This document shows positions 41,799 through 51,556 of a stretch of DNA of 64,000 bases, piece after piece. The stretch covers positions 62,001 through 126,000 of the forward strand of contig NZ_BONW01000016.1 in NCBI RefSeq assembly GCF_016862915.1, read 5' to 3'. The notes under the pieces were generated by a model. It saw nothing but the letters and a program-made list of their open reading frames with translations. It had not been told where the DNA came from and ran no database searches. The DNA comes from Plantactinospora endophytica. GTDB taxonomy: Bacteria > Actinomycetota > Actinomycetes > Mycobacteriales > Micromonosporaceae. The number at the start of each line of letters is the position of its first letter. Within the stretch, counting starts at the first letter, position 1. Both the position numbers and the translations under genes were made by a program.

Positions 41799-41911
41799 TT
41801 CACTTCGCGCTGACAAGCCTCGAAGTACTCGGAGTGCGGGCGGTGGGCGTGCGGCGACCAACCGACCCGTCGCGGCACGGACCCGTCCCGCCGAAGATTC
41901 GTGAGACGGCG

Positions 41912-43146
41912 CTAGCCCGGCGCGGTCTGGGGGACCACCGGCGCGTCGTCGTTCAGGTCCGGGCCGAAGAACTTGAAGACCACCAGGTCGTCTCCGCCGG
42001 TGTTCTCCACCAGGTGCGGGGTCGTGGCGACGTCGTACGAGACGAGCAGCTCGTCCCGGTCGGCGTCGCCGCCGCGTACCTCGTGGCCGCAGTAGCGTCC
42101 GCCGCCCGACCAGACGAGGATCGAGTACACGCCGCGCTCGGTCGACTCGCGTGGCGCTGACCGGCCGGCACGACGAGTTTCTTCCCGCTGAACTTGGGCG
42201 TGTTGTAGAAGATCCACCACTCCCGGCCGCCGTCCGGGGCGACCGGACGCGGCGCCAGGTGGTTGTTCTCGTAGAAGTACGGGTCACCGTTGAGGTCCCA
42301 CTCGACGAACCGGAGCGGGAACCGCTCGCCGTGCTCGTGCCGGTCCGCCGGCCGGACGTCCTTGAAGAGCAACTCCTTCGAGATGATCCGGCCGGCGTTG
42401 CGCGCCTGGAACATGGCGAAGACGTCGGAGTCCTCCTGCAACTCCACGGTCAGCGCGGTGCCCGGCCCGTGCAGCACCCCGGACGGCACCCCGAACCCGT
42501 CGTCGGGCACCTGGAGGTAGGCCCGGGAGTGCCGCAGGATCAGGTCGCTGTCCCAGTCGACCAGATACGGCAGCAGCACGTCGTACGCCCGCTCGCGGAG
42601 GATCCACGGATGCACCCCGAAGAACGTCTCCGGGTGCGCGCCGCCGTCCACCCCGGCGGGGAAGTAGTACGCCTCGTCCTTCGACCGCCGCCCGACCAAC
42701 TCGGCGAAGCGCTGCGGCGGATGGATGTGGTACGGGATCCGCGCCCCGTAGTCGAGCAGCTTGGCGAGCCGGCCCAGGCCCTGCGGGTGGCTGGCCGCGT
42801 ACGCCGAGCCCATGATCGCGGCCGGATCGGCACGTACCGCGTCGCGCAGGGTCAGCCGGGGCCGCCCGTTCCGGTCGACGACGTGACCGAGCCCCTCGTC
42901 CGGCGGACCGATCCGGTTGTCGGCCCGGGTGGTCGAACCCAGCCAGCGCTCGCAGACGAAGCCCCGCTCGCCGAGGTCGTACGCCTCCTCGGCGAGGCCG
43001 AGCCGCCGGCCGGGCGGCACCAGGTCACGGGCGACGAACGCGGGGGCGAGGCGCAGCACCCCGCCGCCGTCGTTCAGCAACTCCTCGACCAGCGCCCTGG
43101 TCGAGGTGGCCGCCGCCCCGGTCGGCCCGCTGTCGTCCTCGGTCAA
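41912..43146 (-). pseudogene. Cupin-fold, phosphomannose-isomerase-like protein with a frameshift
   Basis: The N-terminal frame from ATG 43146 runs about 330 residues with a cupin/type I mannose-6-phosphate-isomerase-like metal site (RIPYHIHPPQRFAE, SKDEAYYF, GVPSGVLHGPG). It then goes out of phase near 42140-42175, after KLVVPAG. The natural C-terminus continues in another frame (STERGVYSILVWSGGGRY to FFGPDLNDDAPVVPQ, stop at 41912). A one-base deletion explains it: true mutation, sequencing error, or less likely programmed slippage, since no slippery heptamer is seen. The intact protein would be about 411 residues; substrate unknown. Confidence 0.7.
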
Positions 43147-43344
43147 TCCTCAAGTCCGCTCGTCGATGTGCCCTGGCCGAACCGGTGCCCGGAACGCCAG
43201 GAAGGTTACGATCATGGAAAGTGCCGCGACGACCGGACCGGTCGTCGGCACCTTCCAGGATGTCCGATCCGTTACCACGGACGGGGCAGAATCCGAGGGA
43301 CCGGAACATCTGCCCGGCCCGCCACGACGGGGGTCGACCACCAG

Positions 43345-44550
43345 CTAGTCGAGCGTCGAGCCGGTCACCGTCGGGTTCCGGGCGCCGAGGAAGAAGATGC
43401 CGGGGAAACCCCGGGTCTCGAAGCCGTCGCTGGGATTGCGCCGCAGCGTCGAACTCTCGATCCGCATCGTCCCGGTCCGGTCGTTGCTGACGAAGAAGAC
43501 CGCCCCGCCACCCTCGTTGGCCCGGTTGTCCTGTACGACGCTGCCGGCGATCGTCACCGTGAACCGGTTGCCGTCGGTGTAGACGGCACCGCCGCTGCCG
43601 CCGCCGGGGGTACCGCCCCGGGCCGGGTTGGCGCCCCGGCCGACCGCCCGGTTGTGGCTCAGCACGCTGTTCAGCACCACCCAGGAGACTCCGATGCTGC
43701 TCAGCGCGCCACCGTTGGCGCAGACACCGCCCTGCCCGGCGGCGCCGCCGAAGGTGCTGTTGACGACGTACACCGGAAGCCCCCGGTACTGGCTGAGCAC
43801 CCGGATCGCCGCGCCACCGAGGTCCGGGCCGGTCTGGTCGCAGCGGTTGCGGACGAACCGCGAGTTGACCACCTTGAACCGGCCGCCCCGGACGAAGATC
43901 GCCCCGCCACCGCCGCCCTCGGCCTCGTCACCTGTGGAGTTGCCGTCGGCGAAGGTCAGGTTCTGCACGGTGAGCTGCGGATGGTCCTGGTCCTGGCAGT
44001 GCGAGGTGGTCCAGCCCTGGGCCTGGTCACAGGTGTTCATGTAGAGGATCCGACGCTTGCCGCCGCCGCTGAGCGTGACCCTGCCGCCGCCGTCGAGCAC
44101 GATCCGGGGACCGGTCGAGTTCCGGATCTTCGCGGTCGCCTGCATCGTGATGGTGACCGGGGCGGGGCCGCAGGAGAAGGTGATGATCCCGCCCTTGGCG
44201 ACCGCCGCGACGACCGCCGCCGAGGTGCAGCTCGCCGGCGTACCGTTGCCGACCACCCGGGTCGGCCTGGCCGTGTCCACCGCACGGGCCTCGGCCGGGA
44301 CGCTGGCCCGGCCCTTCGGGTTGCCCGGTCGGGGCAGCGCCGGCACCGGCCTGGTCGAGGCGGACGGCTTAGCGGTCGGCGACGGTCTGGCCGGAGCGGT
44401 CGGCGACCCGCTCGCCGCACCGCTGGCGTCGGCCGCCGGAGCCCACTGCGGCCCCGCCGACGGGTCGGCCGGCGGAGAGCCGCAACCCGCCAGGCCGGCG
44501 GCGGCCACCAGCACCGTCGCGATCAACCCGGCCGTGATCCTGGTATGCAC
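43345..44550 (-). CDS. Lipoprotein with right-handed beta-helix repeats
   Basis: The 401-residue protein begins with a lipoprotein signal ending LAGCGS. A Pro/Ser/Ala-rich, disordered linker follows (about 25-95). From about 100 to the end, repeats such as LTVQNLTFADGN, FKVVNSRFVRNR, YVVNSTFGGAA and MRIESSTLRRN indicate a pectate-lyase-like parallel beta-helix. Such surface proteins bind or cleave polysaccharide. No catalytic residues can be assigned by eye. It has no obvious operon partner. Confidence 0.75.
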   Translation of the reverse strand: MHTRITAGLIATVLVAAAGLAGCGSPPADPSAGPQWAPAADASGAASGSPTAPARPSPTAKPSASTRPVPALPRPGNPKGRASVPAEARAVDTARPTRVVGNGTPASCTSAAVVAAVAKGGIITFSCGPAPVTITMQATAKIRNSTGPRIVLDGGGRVTLSGGGKRRILYMNTCDQAQGWTTSHCQDQDHPQLTVQNLTFADGNSTGDEAEGGGGGAIFVRGGRFKVVNSRFVRNRCDQTGPDLGGAAIRVLSQYRGLPVYVVNSTFGGAAGQGGVCANGGALSSIGVSWVVLNSVLSHNRAVGRGANPARGGTPGGGSGGAVYTDGNRFTVTIAGSVVQDNRANEGGGAVFFVSNDRTGTMRIESSTLRRNPSDGFETRGFPGIFFLGARNPTVTGSTLD

Positions 44551-44675
44551 CGGCAGATCGTAGGTCCCGGGACCTGGCCGGCCAGGGGCGGACCGGCCGG
44601 CTTAAGGAACTCTTCAGGCCGGCGGTGACCAGGGCGGCGCCGACCGTTCCGGCCCCGCGTAGGGTGGCCGGCCGC

Positions 44676-45491
44676 TCAGGGGATCCGGGCGACCGCGCCG
44701 TACATGCAGATGTCGATCGGGTCGGGCGGGGTGCTGCCGGGCTCCGGGCGCCAGTCGCCGATCGGCAGTACGCCCGGATCGACCAGGTCGAGACCGGTGA
44801 AGAAGCGGGCGAACTCGTCCCGGCTCCGGGGTCGGCTCAGGCCGCCGGTCGCGGCGTTCGCCTCCTCCAGCTTCGCCACCGTCTCCGCCGGCAACCCGTC
44901 GTACGTGCCGTGCGACAGCACGACGAAACTGCCCGACGGCAGCGCGGCGACGAGCCGGCCGACGGCCCCGTACGGGTCCTCGAAGTCGCGTACGAAGTGC
45001 AGGATGGCCACCAGCGTCAACCCGACCGGCCGGCCGAGGTCGAGGGTGGCGTGCAGTTCCGGAGCGTCCAGGATCGACTGCGGGTCCCGCAGGTCCCGCT
45101 CGATGTAGGCGCTCTTCCCCTCCGGCGAGGAGGTCAACAGGGCGCGGGCGTGCGCCATCACCAGCGGGTCGTTGTCCACGTAGACGACGCGGGACTCCGG
45201 CGCGATCCGCTGGGCGACCTCGTGGGTGTTGTCGGCGGTGGGCAACCCGGTGCCGACGTCGAGGAACTGCCGGATGCCGGCCTCACCGGCCAGGAACCCG
45301 ACCGCGCGACGCAGGAACCGGCGGTTCTCCTGTGCGGCCCGCTTCACCGTCGGGAAGACGGCGGCCACCTGGTCGCCGGAGAGGCGGTCGGCGGCGAAGT
45401 TGTCCTTGCCGCCCAGCCAGTAGTTGTACCGGCGGGCGGGATGCGCCACGTTGGTGTCCAGCTTCGCGGCCGGACTGGTCGTGTCGCTCAC
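44676..45491 (-). CDS. SAM-dependent methyltransferase, DUF574 family
   Basis: The 271-residue product starts at GTG 45491 next to GGAGGTGCC. It fits the actinomycete DUF574 (Methyltransf_19) family: an N-terminal HPARRYNYWLGGKDNFAADR, the SAM-binding FLDVGTGLPTADNTHEVAQ, and VVYVDNDPLVMAHARALL. Many paralogs occur in Streptomyces and relatives, and substrates are mostly unknown. It stands alone between the beta-helix lipoprotein and the ROK kinase operon. Confidence 0.88.
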   Translation of the reverse strand: MSDTTSPAAKLDTNVAHPARRYNYWLGGKDNFAADRLSGDQVAAVFPTVKRAAQENRRFLRRAVGFLAGEAGIRQFLDVGTGLPTADNTHEVAQRIAPESRVVYVDNDPLVMAHARALLTSSPEGKSAYIERDLRDPQSILDAPELHATLDLGRPVGLTLVAILHFVRDFEDPYGAVGRLVAALPSGSFVVLSHGTYDGLPAETVAKLEEANAATGGLSRPRSRDEFARFFTGLDLVDPGVLPIGDWRPEPGSTPPDPIDICMYGAVARIP

Positions 45492-45739
45492 GGCACCTCC
45501 GAGAAGTCGGTTCACCGGCCGGGTCTGCGGGTGGGGCCAGCCGAGACGGGCGACCCGGGCCGGACAGGGTGCCTTCGTACGGCACCGCACCGATTATGGG
45601 CCACGGTGCGGATCTCATCGATCTTGCCCCCTGATGACGGGCTTTCCGCTGGCGGGACCTGTCACGGTGACCCTGGTTGCCGCCGAGGAAGGCCGGCACG
45701 GCGGTGGGCGGGACAGGCGGGGCGGGCCGGCGACCCGGA

Positions 45740-46750
45740 TCAGGAGCCGACGGAGGCGGGGACCGGCGCCGCCCAGCCGTCCGGTACGGCCAGCCCGGCC
45801 GCCCGACGGGCAAGGATCGCGGCGCCCACCCGGGCGGCCTGGGCACCGAACGCGGACGGCACCACCTCGGGCGCGGTCCGCCAGGCCAGCGCCGCACGCA
45901 GCGCGTCGCGTACCGGGTCGAAGAGCTGGGCGCCGGCCTCGGCCAGACCACCGCCGAGCACGATCCGGGCCGGGTCCAGGGTCAGGGTCAGGGTGGCCAG
46001 GGCGATGCCCAGCGCCTGCGTCGCGGTGTCCCAGACCTCGCCGGCCAGCGGGTCGGTCGCAGCGGCGGCGGCGATGGCCCGGCTGTCCAGCCCCGGATCG
46101 CCGCCGAGCCGGGCGTAGCGCCGGGCCAGACCACCGGCCGAGGCGTACACCTCCAGACAGCCGCGCTGGCCGCAGGTGCACGGCTCGCCGCCGGGGTACA
46201 CCGGCATGTGTCCGACCTCCCCGGCCGACCAGGCCGTGCCCGGCACCGGCTGGCCGTCCAGCACCACCGTGGCGGCGATCCCGGTGCCGAGCGGCAGCAG
46301 CAGGAAGTTGGCCAGCCCCCGGCCGGCCCCGGCCACCGCCTCGGCCACGCCGGCCGCCCGCGCGTCGTGTCCGATCACGACGGGCAGGCCGAGGTCGTCG
46401 TGCACGAGCGCACGCAGCGGTACGTCCCGGAACCGGATGTTCGAGGCGTACCGGACCAGGCCGGCGGCCTCGTCGACGATGCCCGGTGTCACCACCCCGA
46501 TCCCGGCCGGTGCGGCACCCCCGGCAACCGCCTCGGCGTGCAGCCGCCGGCACAGCTCCCGGAGTGCGCCGACCGGATCGCCGTCGGCCCGGGACGGCAC
46601 CACGACCGAGTGGCGGACCCCGCCGTCCTCGCCGAACACCGCCCCCTTCATCGTGGTCGCGCCGACGTCGACCGCGAGCACGCAGCGACCGGTGGGCGGT
46701 TCTCCGGCAGACGAGCCGGCGGACCGGGTGCCGGAAACGGGCGGAGTCAC
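45740..46750 (-). CDS. ROK-family sugar kinase
   Basis: The 336-residue kinase has the ATP motif AVDVGATTMKGAVF, the substrate segment GHDARAAGVAEA, and the ROK zinc motif GEPCTCGQRGCLEVYAS. It phosphorylates a hexose or amino sugar in the cytoplasm. Its GTG start overlaps the M81 metallopeptidase stop (GTGA), so the two are coupled. With the neighbouring ROK repressor and ABC importer it probably forms a catabolic unit; an amino-sugar or glycopeptide substrate is possible (inference). Confidence 0.88.
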   Translation of the reverse strand: MTPPVSGTRSAGSSAGEPPTGRCVLAVDVGATTMKGAVFGEDGGVRHSVVVPSRADGDPVGALRELCRRLHAEAVAGGAAPAGIGVVTPGIVDEAAGLVRYASNIRFRDVPLRALVHDDLGLPVVIGHDARAAGVAEAVAGAGRGLANFLLLPLGTGIAATVVLDGQPVPGTAWSAGEVGHMPVYPGGEPCTCGQRGCLEVYASAGGLARRYARLGGDPGLDSRAIAAAAATDPLAGEVWDTATQALGIALATLTLTLDPARIVLGGGLAEAGAQLFDPVRDALRAALAWRTAPEVVPSAFGAQAARVGAAILARRAAGLAVPDGWAAPVPASVGS

Positions 46751-48216
46751 CGGGTCGCCACGGTCAGGTCCGCGACGAAGTCGCGGTCCAGCGGGAACAC
46801 CGGCCGGAGCAGGTTCTGGTACGGCAGCCGCTCGATGTCCTGGTCCACCCCGCCCGGAGTCAGCGCGAGCAGCCAGTCGCCGGCCGCCTCGAACAGTTCG
46901 GGTTCGAGGTAGCCGATCTTCACCACCACCAGGTCGACGGCGTCCACCGGCACGCCCAGCCGCTCGTACGAGGCGAGTTGGCGGTACTGCATCCGGCGCG
47001 AGGTGACGAAGACGCTCAGCCCACCTACCCGTACGCTCACGCACCGCCCGCCGTCCGGGTCCTCGGCGACCGCCTCGAGTACGCCGTCCAGGCGTACCGG
47101 ACCGGGGTCCCGGGCGTCGATCCGGCCACCGACCGACACGCTTACCGGGCTGCCGGTCGGCAGGTCGGCGACCTGCGCCACGGCGTCCCGGTCGACAAGC
47201 GAGGCGAACACGGCGCGCACGGCGCCGTCCCGGATCTCCGGCCGGGCCAGCATCCTGGCCAGCGCGTAGGTGACGTCGTCGGCGCCGCCGGCCCCGGGGT
47301 TGTCGCCGGAGTCGCTGACGAAGAACGGCCGCCGTTCCGGCTCCTTCACCGCGACCAGTGCCGTGTCGAGGCATTCGTCCATGCTGCCGGTCGGTGCGAC
47401 GAAGGCGAACTCGTCGCGGGCCGCCCAGAAGTGCTCGCCGAGTTCCCGCGCCGCCCCGGTCGTGGCGTCGGCGTCGGTGCCGGTGACCACCACCGCGCCC
47501 CGGCAGCGGGGCTGGTCGGCCCAGGCGAAGCCGATCCAGATCGCGGCGTCGACGATGCCGTCCCGGGCCTCGATCTCGGGGATCCGGGCGTAGAGCCCGC
47601 GCGCCGGCTCGACCCGGGTGCTGGTCATCTCGCCGGGCAGCAGGATCGGCACGTGCACCAGGGCCTTGTGCGGGCGTTCACCCCGGCGCAGCGCCTCGAC
47701 CAGGTTGCGGGCCGCCCGCTCGCGGGTCTCCCAGACGTCGACGTGCGGCGCGGTGCGGTAGCAGGTGAGCAGGTCGCAGCCGGCGAAGAGCACCGGCGAG
47801 ACGTTGCCGTGCAGGTCCATCGCGGCCGAGACGTACGGCTGCGGCCCGATCACCGAGCGGACGGCGGTGACCAGGTCGCCCTCGGCGTCGGACCGACCGA
47901 CCACACTCATCGCGCCGTGGATGTCCAGCAGTACGCCGTCGACCGGGCCGAGCCGGGCGAGCCCGTCGACGATCTCGGCGGCCCAGGCGTCGTAGCTGGC
48001 GGCGTCGACGGCACCACCGGGCAGCGCCCGGGCGTGCACCAGGGGTAGCCACTCGACGTCGGCGGCCCACGGCTGGGCGGGGGAGAGCCAGGCGTAGCGG
48101 GCCAGCAGTGCGTCGCCCCGGGTGACCTCGAAGTCGTCGGCGGTGCTCAGGTGCGGCGAGAAGGTGCTGGACTCGATGTGGATGCCGCCGACGGCGATCC
48201 GCAGGGGACGGTGCAC
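46747..48216 (-). CDS. M81-family (MlrC-like) metallopeptidase
   Basis: The 489-residue protein resembles MlrC, the zinc metallopeptidase of microcystin degradation. The family N-terminus GGIHIESSTFSPHLST, the LLDIHGAM and AMDLHGNVSP motifs (metal-binding Asp and His), and the late SDSGDNPGAGGADD segment are present. MlrC relatives act on small modified peptides and are often encoded with dipeptide-type ABC importers, as here. It is the middle gene of a ROK repressor - M81 - ROK kinase operon. Confidence 0.88.
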   Translation of the reverse strand: MHRPLRIAVGGIHIESSTFSPHLSTADDFEVTRGDALLARYAWLSPAQPWAADVEWLPLVHARALPGGAVDAASYDAWAAEIVDGLARLGPVDGVLLDIHGAMSVVGRSDAEGDLVTAVRSVIGPQPYVSAAMDLHGNVSPVLFAGCDLLTCYRTAPHVDVWETRERAARNLVEALRRGERPHKALVHVPILLPGEMTSTRVEPARGLYARIPEIEARDGIVDAAIWIGFAWADQPRCRGAVVVTGTDADATTGAARELGEHFWAARDEFAFVAPTGSMDECLDTALVAVKEPERRPFFVSDSGDNPGAGGADDVTYALARMLARPEIRDGAVRAVFASLVDRDAVAQVADLPTGSPVSVSVGGRIDARDPGPVRLDGVLEAVAEDPDGGRCVSVRVGGLSVFVTSRRMQYRQLASYERLGVPVDAVDLVVVKIGYLEPELFEAAGDWLLALTPGGVDQDIERLPYQNLLRPVFPLDRDFVADLTVATR

Positions 48217-48228
48217 GGGTGGTACTCC

Positions 48229-49377
48229 TCAGGCGGGGCGGGCGTCGGCCACGGCGCGGACCAGATGCCCGAGGCCGACCAGGGCGGCATCCGGGCCGGC
48301 GGCGCTGGCCTCGATGGAAAGGGACTGGGTCATCGACGGCAGGCACCGCTCGTAGAGCATCCCCCGGGCCGCCGCCACGTAGACGTCGAGACTCGACAGG
48401 GCTCCGCCGATGACAACGGCGTCCGGGTTGAGGAAGTTGACCAGGCCGGAGAGGGCCACGCCGAGCAGACCGCCGGCCCGCCGGACCAGGGTCACCGCCG
48501 CCGGTTCGGCGTCGACGACCGCGCCGATGACGTCCCGGGTGGTGGCGATCGGCTGGCCCTGCTCGGTCAACTGGGCGGCCAGGGCGGCACCGCTGGCGAC
48601 GGTCTCCAGACAGCCGCGACTGCCGCAGGAGCACTGCCGCTCGCCGCTGTCCGCCACCCGTACGTGCGTGACGTCGCCGCTGAGTCCACGGCCGCCCCGG
48701 TAGATCTGCCCGCCGCTGACCAGGCAGCCGCCGATGCCGGTACCGGCCTTGACGTAGATCATGTCGCCGCCGTCCCGGCCCCGGGTGACGTACTCGCCGA
48801 TCGCCGCGGCCTTGGCGTCGTTGTCGACCACGACCGGTACGTCGAACCGCGCGCCGAGTTCGGCCTGGGCGTCGACGCCGCTCCAGCCGGGCATCCGGGC
48901 CGGACCGATCAGCCGGCCCCGGGGGAACTCGACCGGGCCGGGCATGGCCGCGCCGATGCCGAGCAGTGCCTGTCCGGGCGCGGTCGCCGTGCGGATCCTG
49001 GTGAAGGCGGTGCCGACCACCTCGAAGACCTCGGCGGGGCCGGCGGCGATGTCGATGCCGACCTCCTCGGCCGCGAGCAGTCGCCCGTCCGGGGTGCAGA
49101 GGCCGACCCGGGCGTGCCGGGCGCCGAGTTCGGCGACGGCGAAGACGCCCTCCGGCTCGCGCAGGCGCAGGATCCGGGGTCGCCGCCCGCCGGTGGAGCG
49201 ACCGACGCCCTCCTCGGAGATGGCGCCCTCTTCGAGCAGGCGCCGCACCACCCCGGTGACGGTCGAGGGTGCCACCCGGAGTGCCTCGACGAGGTCGGCC
49301 CGGGAGGTGGCCTCGCCGGTGGCCAGCAGGTTGAGCGTCTGGTCGCGCAGGGTGGCGGAGATCGACGGGTCCGACAT
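48229..49377 (-). CDS. ROK-family transcriptional repressor
   Basis: The 382-residue protein starts at ATG 49377 with AAGGAGAGG upstream. A MarR-type winged helix (about 8-65; NLLATGEATSRADLVEALRVAPSTVTGVVRRLLEEG) precedes a ROK sugar-binding domain with CSCGSRGCLETVASG as zinc motif. It likely represses its own operon and the divergent ABC importer. The inverted repeat TTTCG-N6-CGAAA over the importer's -35 is a candidate operator. Confidence 0.88.
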   Translation of the reverse strand: MSDPSISATLRDQTLNLLATGEATSRADLVEALRVAPSTVTGVVRRLLEEGAISEEGVGRSTGGRRPRILRLREPEGVFAVAELGARHARVGLCTPDGRLLAAEEVGIDIAAGPAEVFEVVGTAFTRIRTATAPGQALLGIGAAMPGPVEFPRGRLIGPARMPGWSGVDAQAELGARFDVPVVVDNDAKAAAIGEYVTRGRDGGDMIYVKAGTGIGGCLVSGGQIYRGGRGLSGDVTHVRVADSGERQCSCGSRGCLETVASGAALAAQLTEQGQPIATTRDVIGAVVDAEPAAVTLVRRAGGLLGVALSGLVNFLNPDAVVIGGALSSLDVYVAAARGMLYERCLPSMTQSLSIEASAAGPDAALVGLGHLVRAVADARPA

Positions 49378-49524
49378 ACCTCTCCTTCTTCCAGCCGGGT
49401 TCGTCCGGGTGCCCTGTGCGGTCACCGGGTTACGGGACGGGGGGATCACCGCGAAGGGTATCGGACGATGTTCGGCGGCTTTGATCCTAGCCTGACGGAA
49501 GTCCCCGAAGGAAGTACGTTAATT

Positions 49525-49556
49525 TCGTTGACGCGAAACTTCATTGCCTATACATT
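49525..49556 (+). promoter_or_regulatory. Importer promoter with overlapping ROK operator candidate
   Basis: TTGACG (49528-49533), a 17-bp spacer and TACATT (49551-49556) form a sigma-70-type promoter. The -35 hexamer is the spacer of the inverted repeat TTTCG-N6-CGAAA, well placed for repression. Confidence 0.55.
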
Positions 49557-49569
49557 CTCCGCATTGATC

Positions 49570-49607
49570 GCTCGGGAAGCACCAGGTGGCTCGGGCAGCA
49601 CCAGGTG
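49570..49607 (+). repeat. Two 19-bp tandem repeats in the importer leader
   Basis: GCTCGGGAAGCACCAGGTG and GCTCGGGCAGCACCAGGTG are adjacent copies with one mismatch, between the promoter and the start codon. Confidence 0.7.
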
Positions 49608-49670
49608 GCTGGACGCGACGCCCCTCGCGCCCGGCGACGCGGGGCACGTGCACATCGATCGAGGAGACTC

Positions 49671-51476
49671 ATGAGGAGCAGATTCCACCGGGGCGCACTC
49701 CGCGGCACCGTCGCCGTCGCCAGTGCACTCGCCCTCGGTTTGGGCCTCGCCGCCTGTAGCGGCGACAGCAGTTCGTCCGGCAAGGGCGGGAGCGAGGGCA
49801 AGGACACCGCGACCGTCGCGTTCCGCACCCCGAACTGGATCCTGCCCATCTCGGCCCCGGGCTTCACCCAGGGCGAGAACGCCATCTTCGGCAACGCCCA
49901 GTACCGCCCGCTCTACCAGTACAGGCTCGACGGCTCGGCGAAGTACAACATCGACGCGGAGCGCTCGCTGGCCAACCCGCCCGAGGTGAGCGACGGCGGC
50001 AAGACGCTGACCATCACGCTCAAGGACAACACCTGGTCCGACGGCAAGCCGATCACCACCCGGGACATCGACTTCTGGTGGAACGTCGTCACGGCGAACA
50101 AGGACAAGTGGGCGTCGTACCGCAAGGGCGGCTTCCCGGACAACATCGCCGCCTGGACGATCAAGGACGCGAAGACCTTCTCGGTGACGACGACCGAGGT
50201 CTACAACACCGCCTGGTTCGTCGGGAACCAGCTCAACCGGATCACCCCGATGCCGCAGCACGTCTGGGACAGGGACTCCGCCACCGCGGGCGTCAGCGAC
50301 CTGGACAAGACCCCGGACGGGGCGAAGAAGGTCTTCGACTTCCTGATCGCGGCCTCGAAGGACCCCAAGACGTACGCCACGAACGACCTCTGGAAGGTCA
50401 ACAGCGGCCCCTGGAAGCTGGAGAAGTACGTCCCGAACGGCGAGGTCGTGCTCGCCGCCCAGCCGAACTACTCCGGCACCGACAAGCCCAAACTGGCCAA
50501 GGTCGTGCTGCGCCCGTTCACCAGCGACGACGCCGAGTTCAACGTGCTCCGGGCCGGTGAGATCGACTACGGCTACGTGCCGGCGGCCAACCTGTCGCAG
50601 AAGTCGTACCTGGAGTCCAAGGACTACAAGGTCGCGCCCTGGTACGGCTGGTCCGTCACCTACCTCCAGCTCAACTTCAACAACCCGAAGACGGGTGTGC
50701 TGTTCAAGCAGGACTACCTGCGTCAGGCCATGCAGATGCTGATCGACCAGCCGACCATCAACAAGGTCATCTGGTCCGGCATGGCCGAGCCGACCTGTGG
50801 CCCGGTGCCGCTCAAGCCGGGTACCGCCGGCTCCGCCGAGAACGGCTGCGTCTACTCGTTCGACCCGGCCAAAGCGAAAGAACTATTGGAGACCCACGGT
50901 TGGAAGGTGACCCCGGACGGGAAGACCACCTGCCAGACGCCGGGCACCGGGGCGAACCAGTGCGGCGAGGGGATCGCCGCCGGTACGCCGCTGACCTTCA
51001 CGGTCACCAGCCAGAGCGGGTTCGCCGCCACCACCAAGATGTTCGCCGAGATCAAGTCGCAGATGGCCAAGCTCGGCATCGAGCTGACCATCAAGGAGGT
51101 GCCGGACTCGGTCGCGGTCACCCCGGCCTGCAAGCCGACCGAGGCGACCTGCTCGTGGGACATGTCCTTCTTCGGCTCCCAGGGAAGCTGGTACTACCCG
51201 GCCTTCGCGTCCGGCGAGCGGCTCTTCGCCACCGACGCGCCGGTCAACCTTGGCAGCTACAGCAACCCGCAGGCCGACCAGCTCATCGAGGCGACGCAGT
51301 TCAGCGGGGACGACAGCGCGCTGAAGGCGTACAACGAGTTCCTGGCCAAGGACCTGCCGGTGCTGTGGATGCCGAACCCGGTGTTCCAGATCTCGGCGTA
51401 CAAGTCCGGGCTTCAGGGCGTCGAGCCGCAGGACCCGATGAACAACATGTACTTCCAGGACTGGTCCTGGAAGTAG
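49671..51476 (+). CDS. Dipeptide/oligopeptide ABC transporter substrate-binding lipoprotein
   Basis: The 601-residue protein starts at ATG 49671 with GAGGAG upstream. A signal peptide with lipobox LAACSGD anchors it outside the membrane. The SBP_bac_5 fold is recognisable (LKDNTWSDGKPITTRDIDFWWNVV, then FNNPKTGVLFKQDYLRQAMQMLIDQPTIN). It captures the solute for the downstream permeases and ATPase. Substrate class (peptide, glycopeptide or oligosaccharide) cannot be decided. Together with the M81 peptidase and ROK kinase it suggests a modified peptide or sugar. Confidence 0.92.
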   Translation: MRSRFHRGALRGTVAVASALALGLGLAACSGDSSSSGKGGSEGKDTATVAFRTPNWILPISAPGFTQGENAIFGNAQYRPLYQYRLDGSAKYNIDAERSLANPPEVSDGGKTLTITLKDNTWSDGKPITTRDIDFWWNVVTANKDKWASYRKGGFPDNIAAWTIKDAKTFSVTTTEVYNTAWFVGNQLNRITPMPQHVWDRDSATAGVSDLDKTPDGAKKVFDFLIAASKDPKTYATNDLWKVNSGPWKLEKYVPNGEVVLAAQPNYSGTDKPKLAKVVLRPFTSDDAEFNVLRAGEIDYGYVPAANLSQKSYLESKDYKVAPWYGWSVTYLQLNFNNPKTGVLFKQDYLRQAMQMLIDQPTINKVIWSGMAEPTCGPVPLKPGTAGSAENGCVYSFDPAKAKELLETHGWKVTPDGKTTCQTPGTGANQCGEGIAAGTPLTFTVTSQSGFAATTKMFAEIKSQMAKLGIELTIKEVPDSVAVTPACKPTEATCSWDMSFFGSQGSWYYPAFASGERLFATDAPVNLGSYSNPQADQLIEATQFSGDDSALKAYNEFLAKDLPVLWMPNPVFQISAYKSGLQGVEPQDPMNNMYFQDWSWK

Positions 51477-51556
51477 TCGGCAGTCACTGACCGTCCGGCT
51501 CCGGCGGTGCCCCCAGCGGGTGCCGTCGGAGCCCCCGACCGAGGAGGGATCAGCGA

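Noticed and set aside
41703-42287. N-terminal extension of the panE-like frame
   Set aside because: It runs through operator G and overlaps the cupin gene; GTG 41702 has a ribosome site and gives the normal family N-terminus.
42151-44628. 825-codon plus-strand frame across the cupin and beta-helix genes
   Set aside because: It spans two clear minus-strand genes and the intergenic gap; its composition is that of an antisense frame.
45424-48048. 874-codon plus-strand frame over the ROK kinase and M81 genes
   Set aside because: It is Arg/Pro/Gly-rich nonsense opposite genes with clear motifs.
49545-49566. TGCCTATACATT... near the importer as an island operator
   Set aside because: It lacks the ATACNGTAT core and fits better as the -10 region of the importer promoter.
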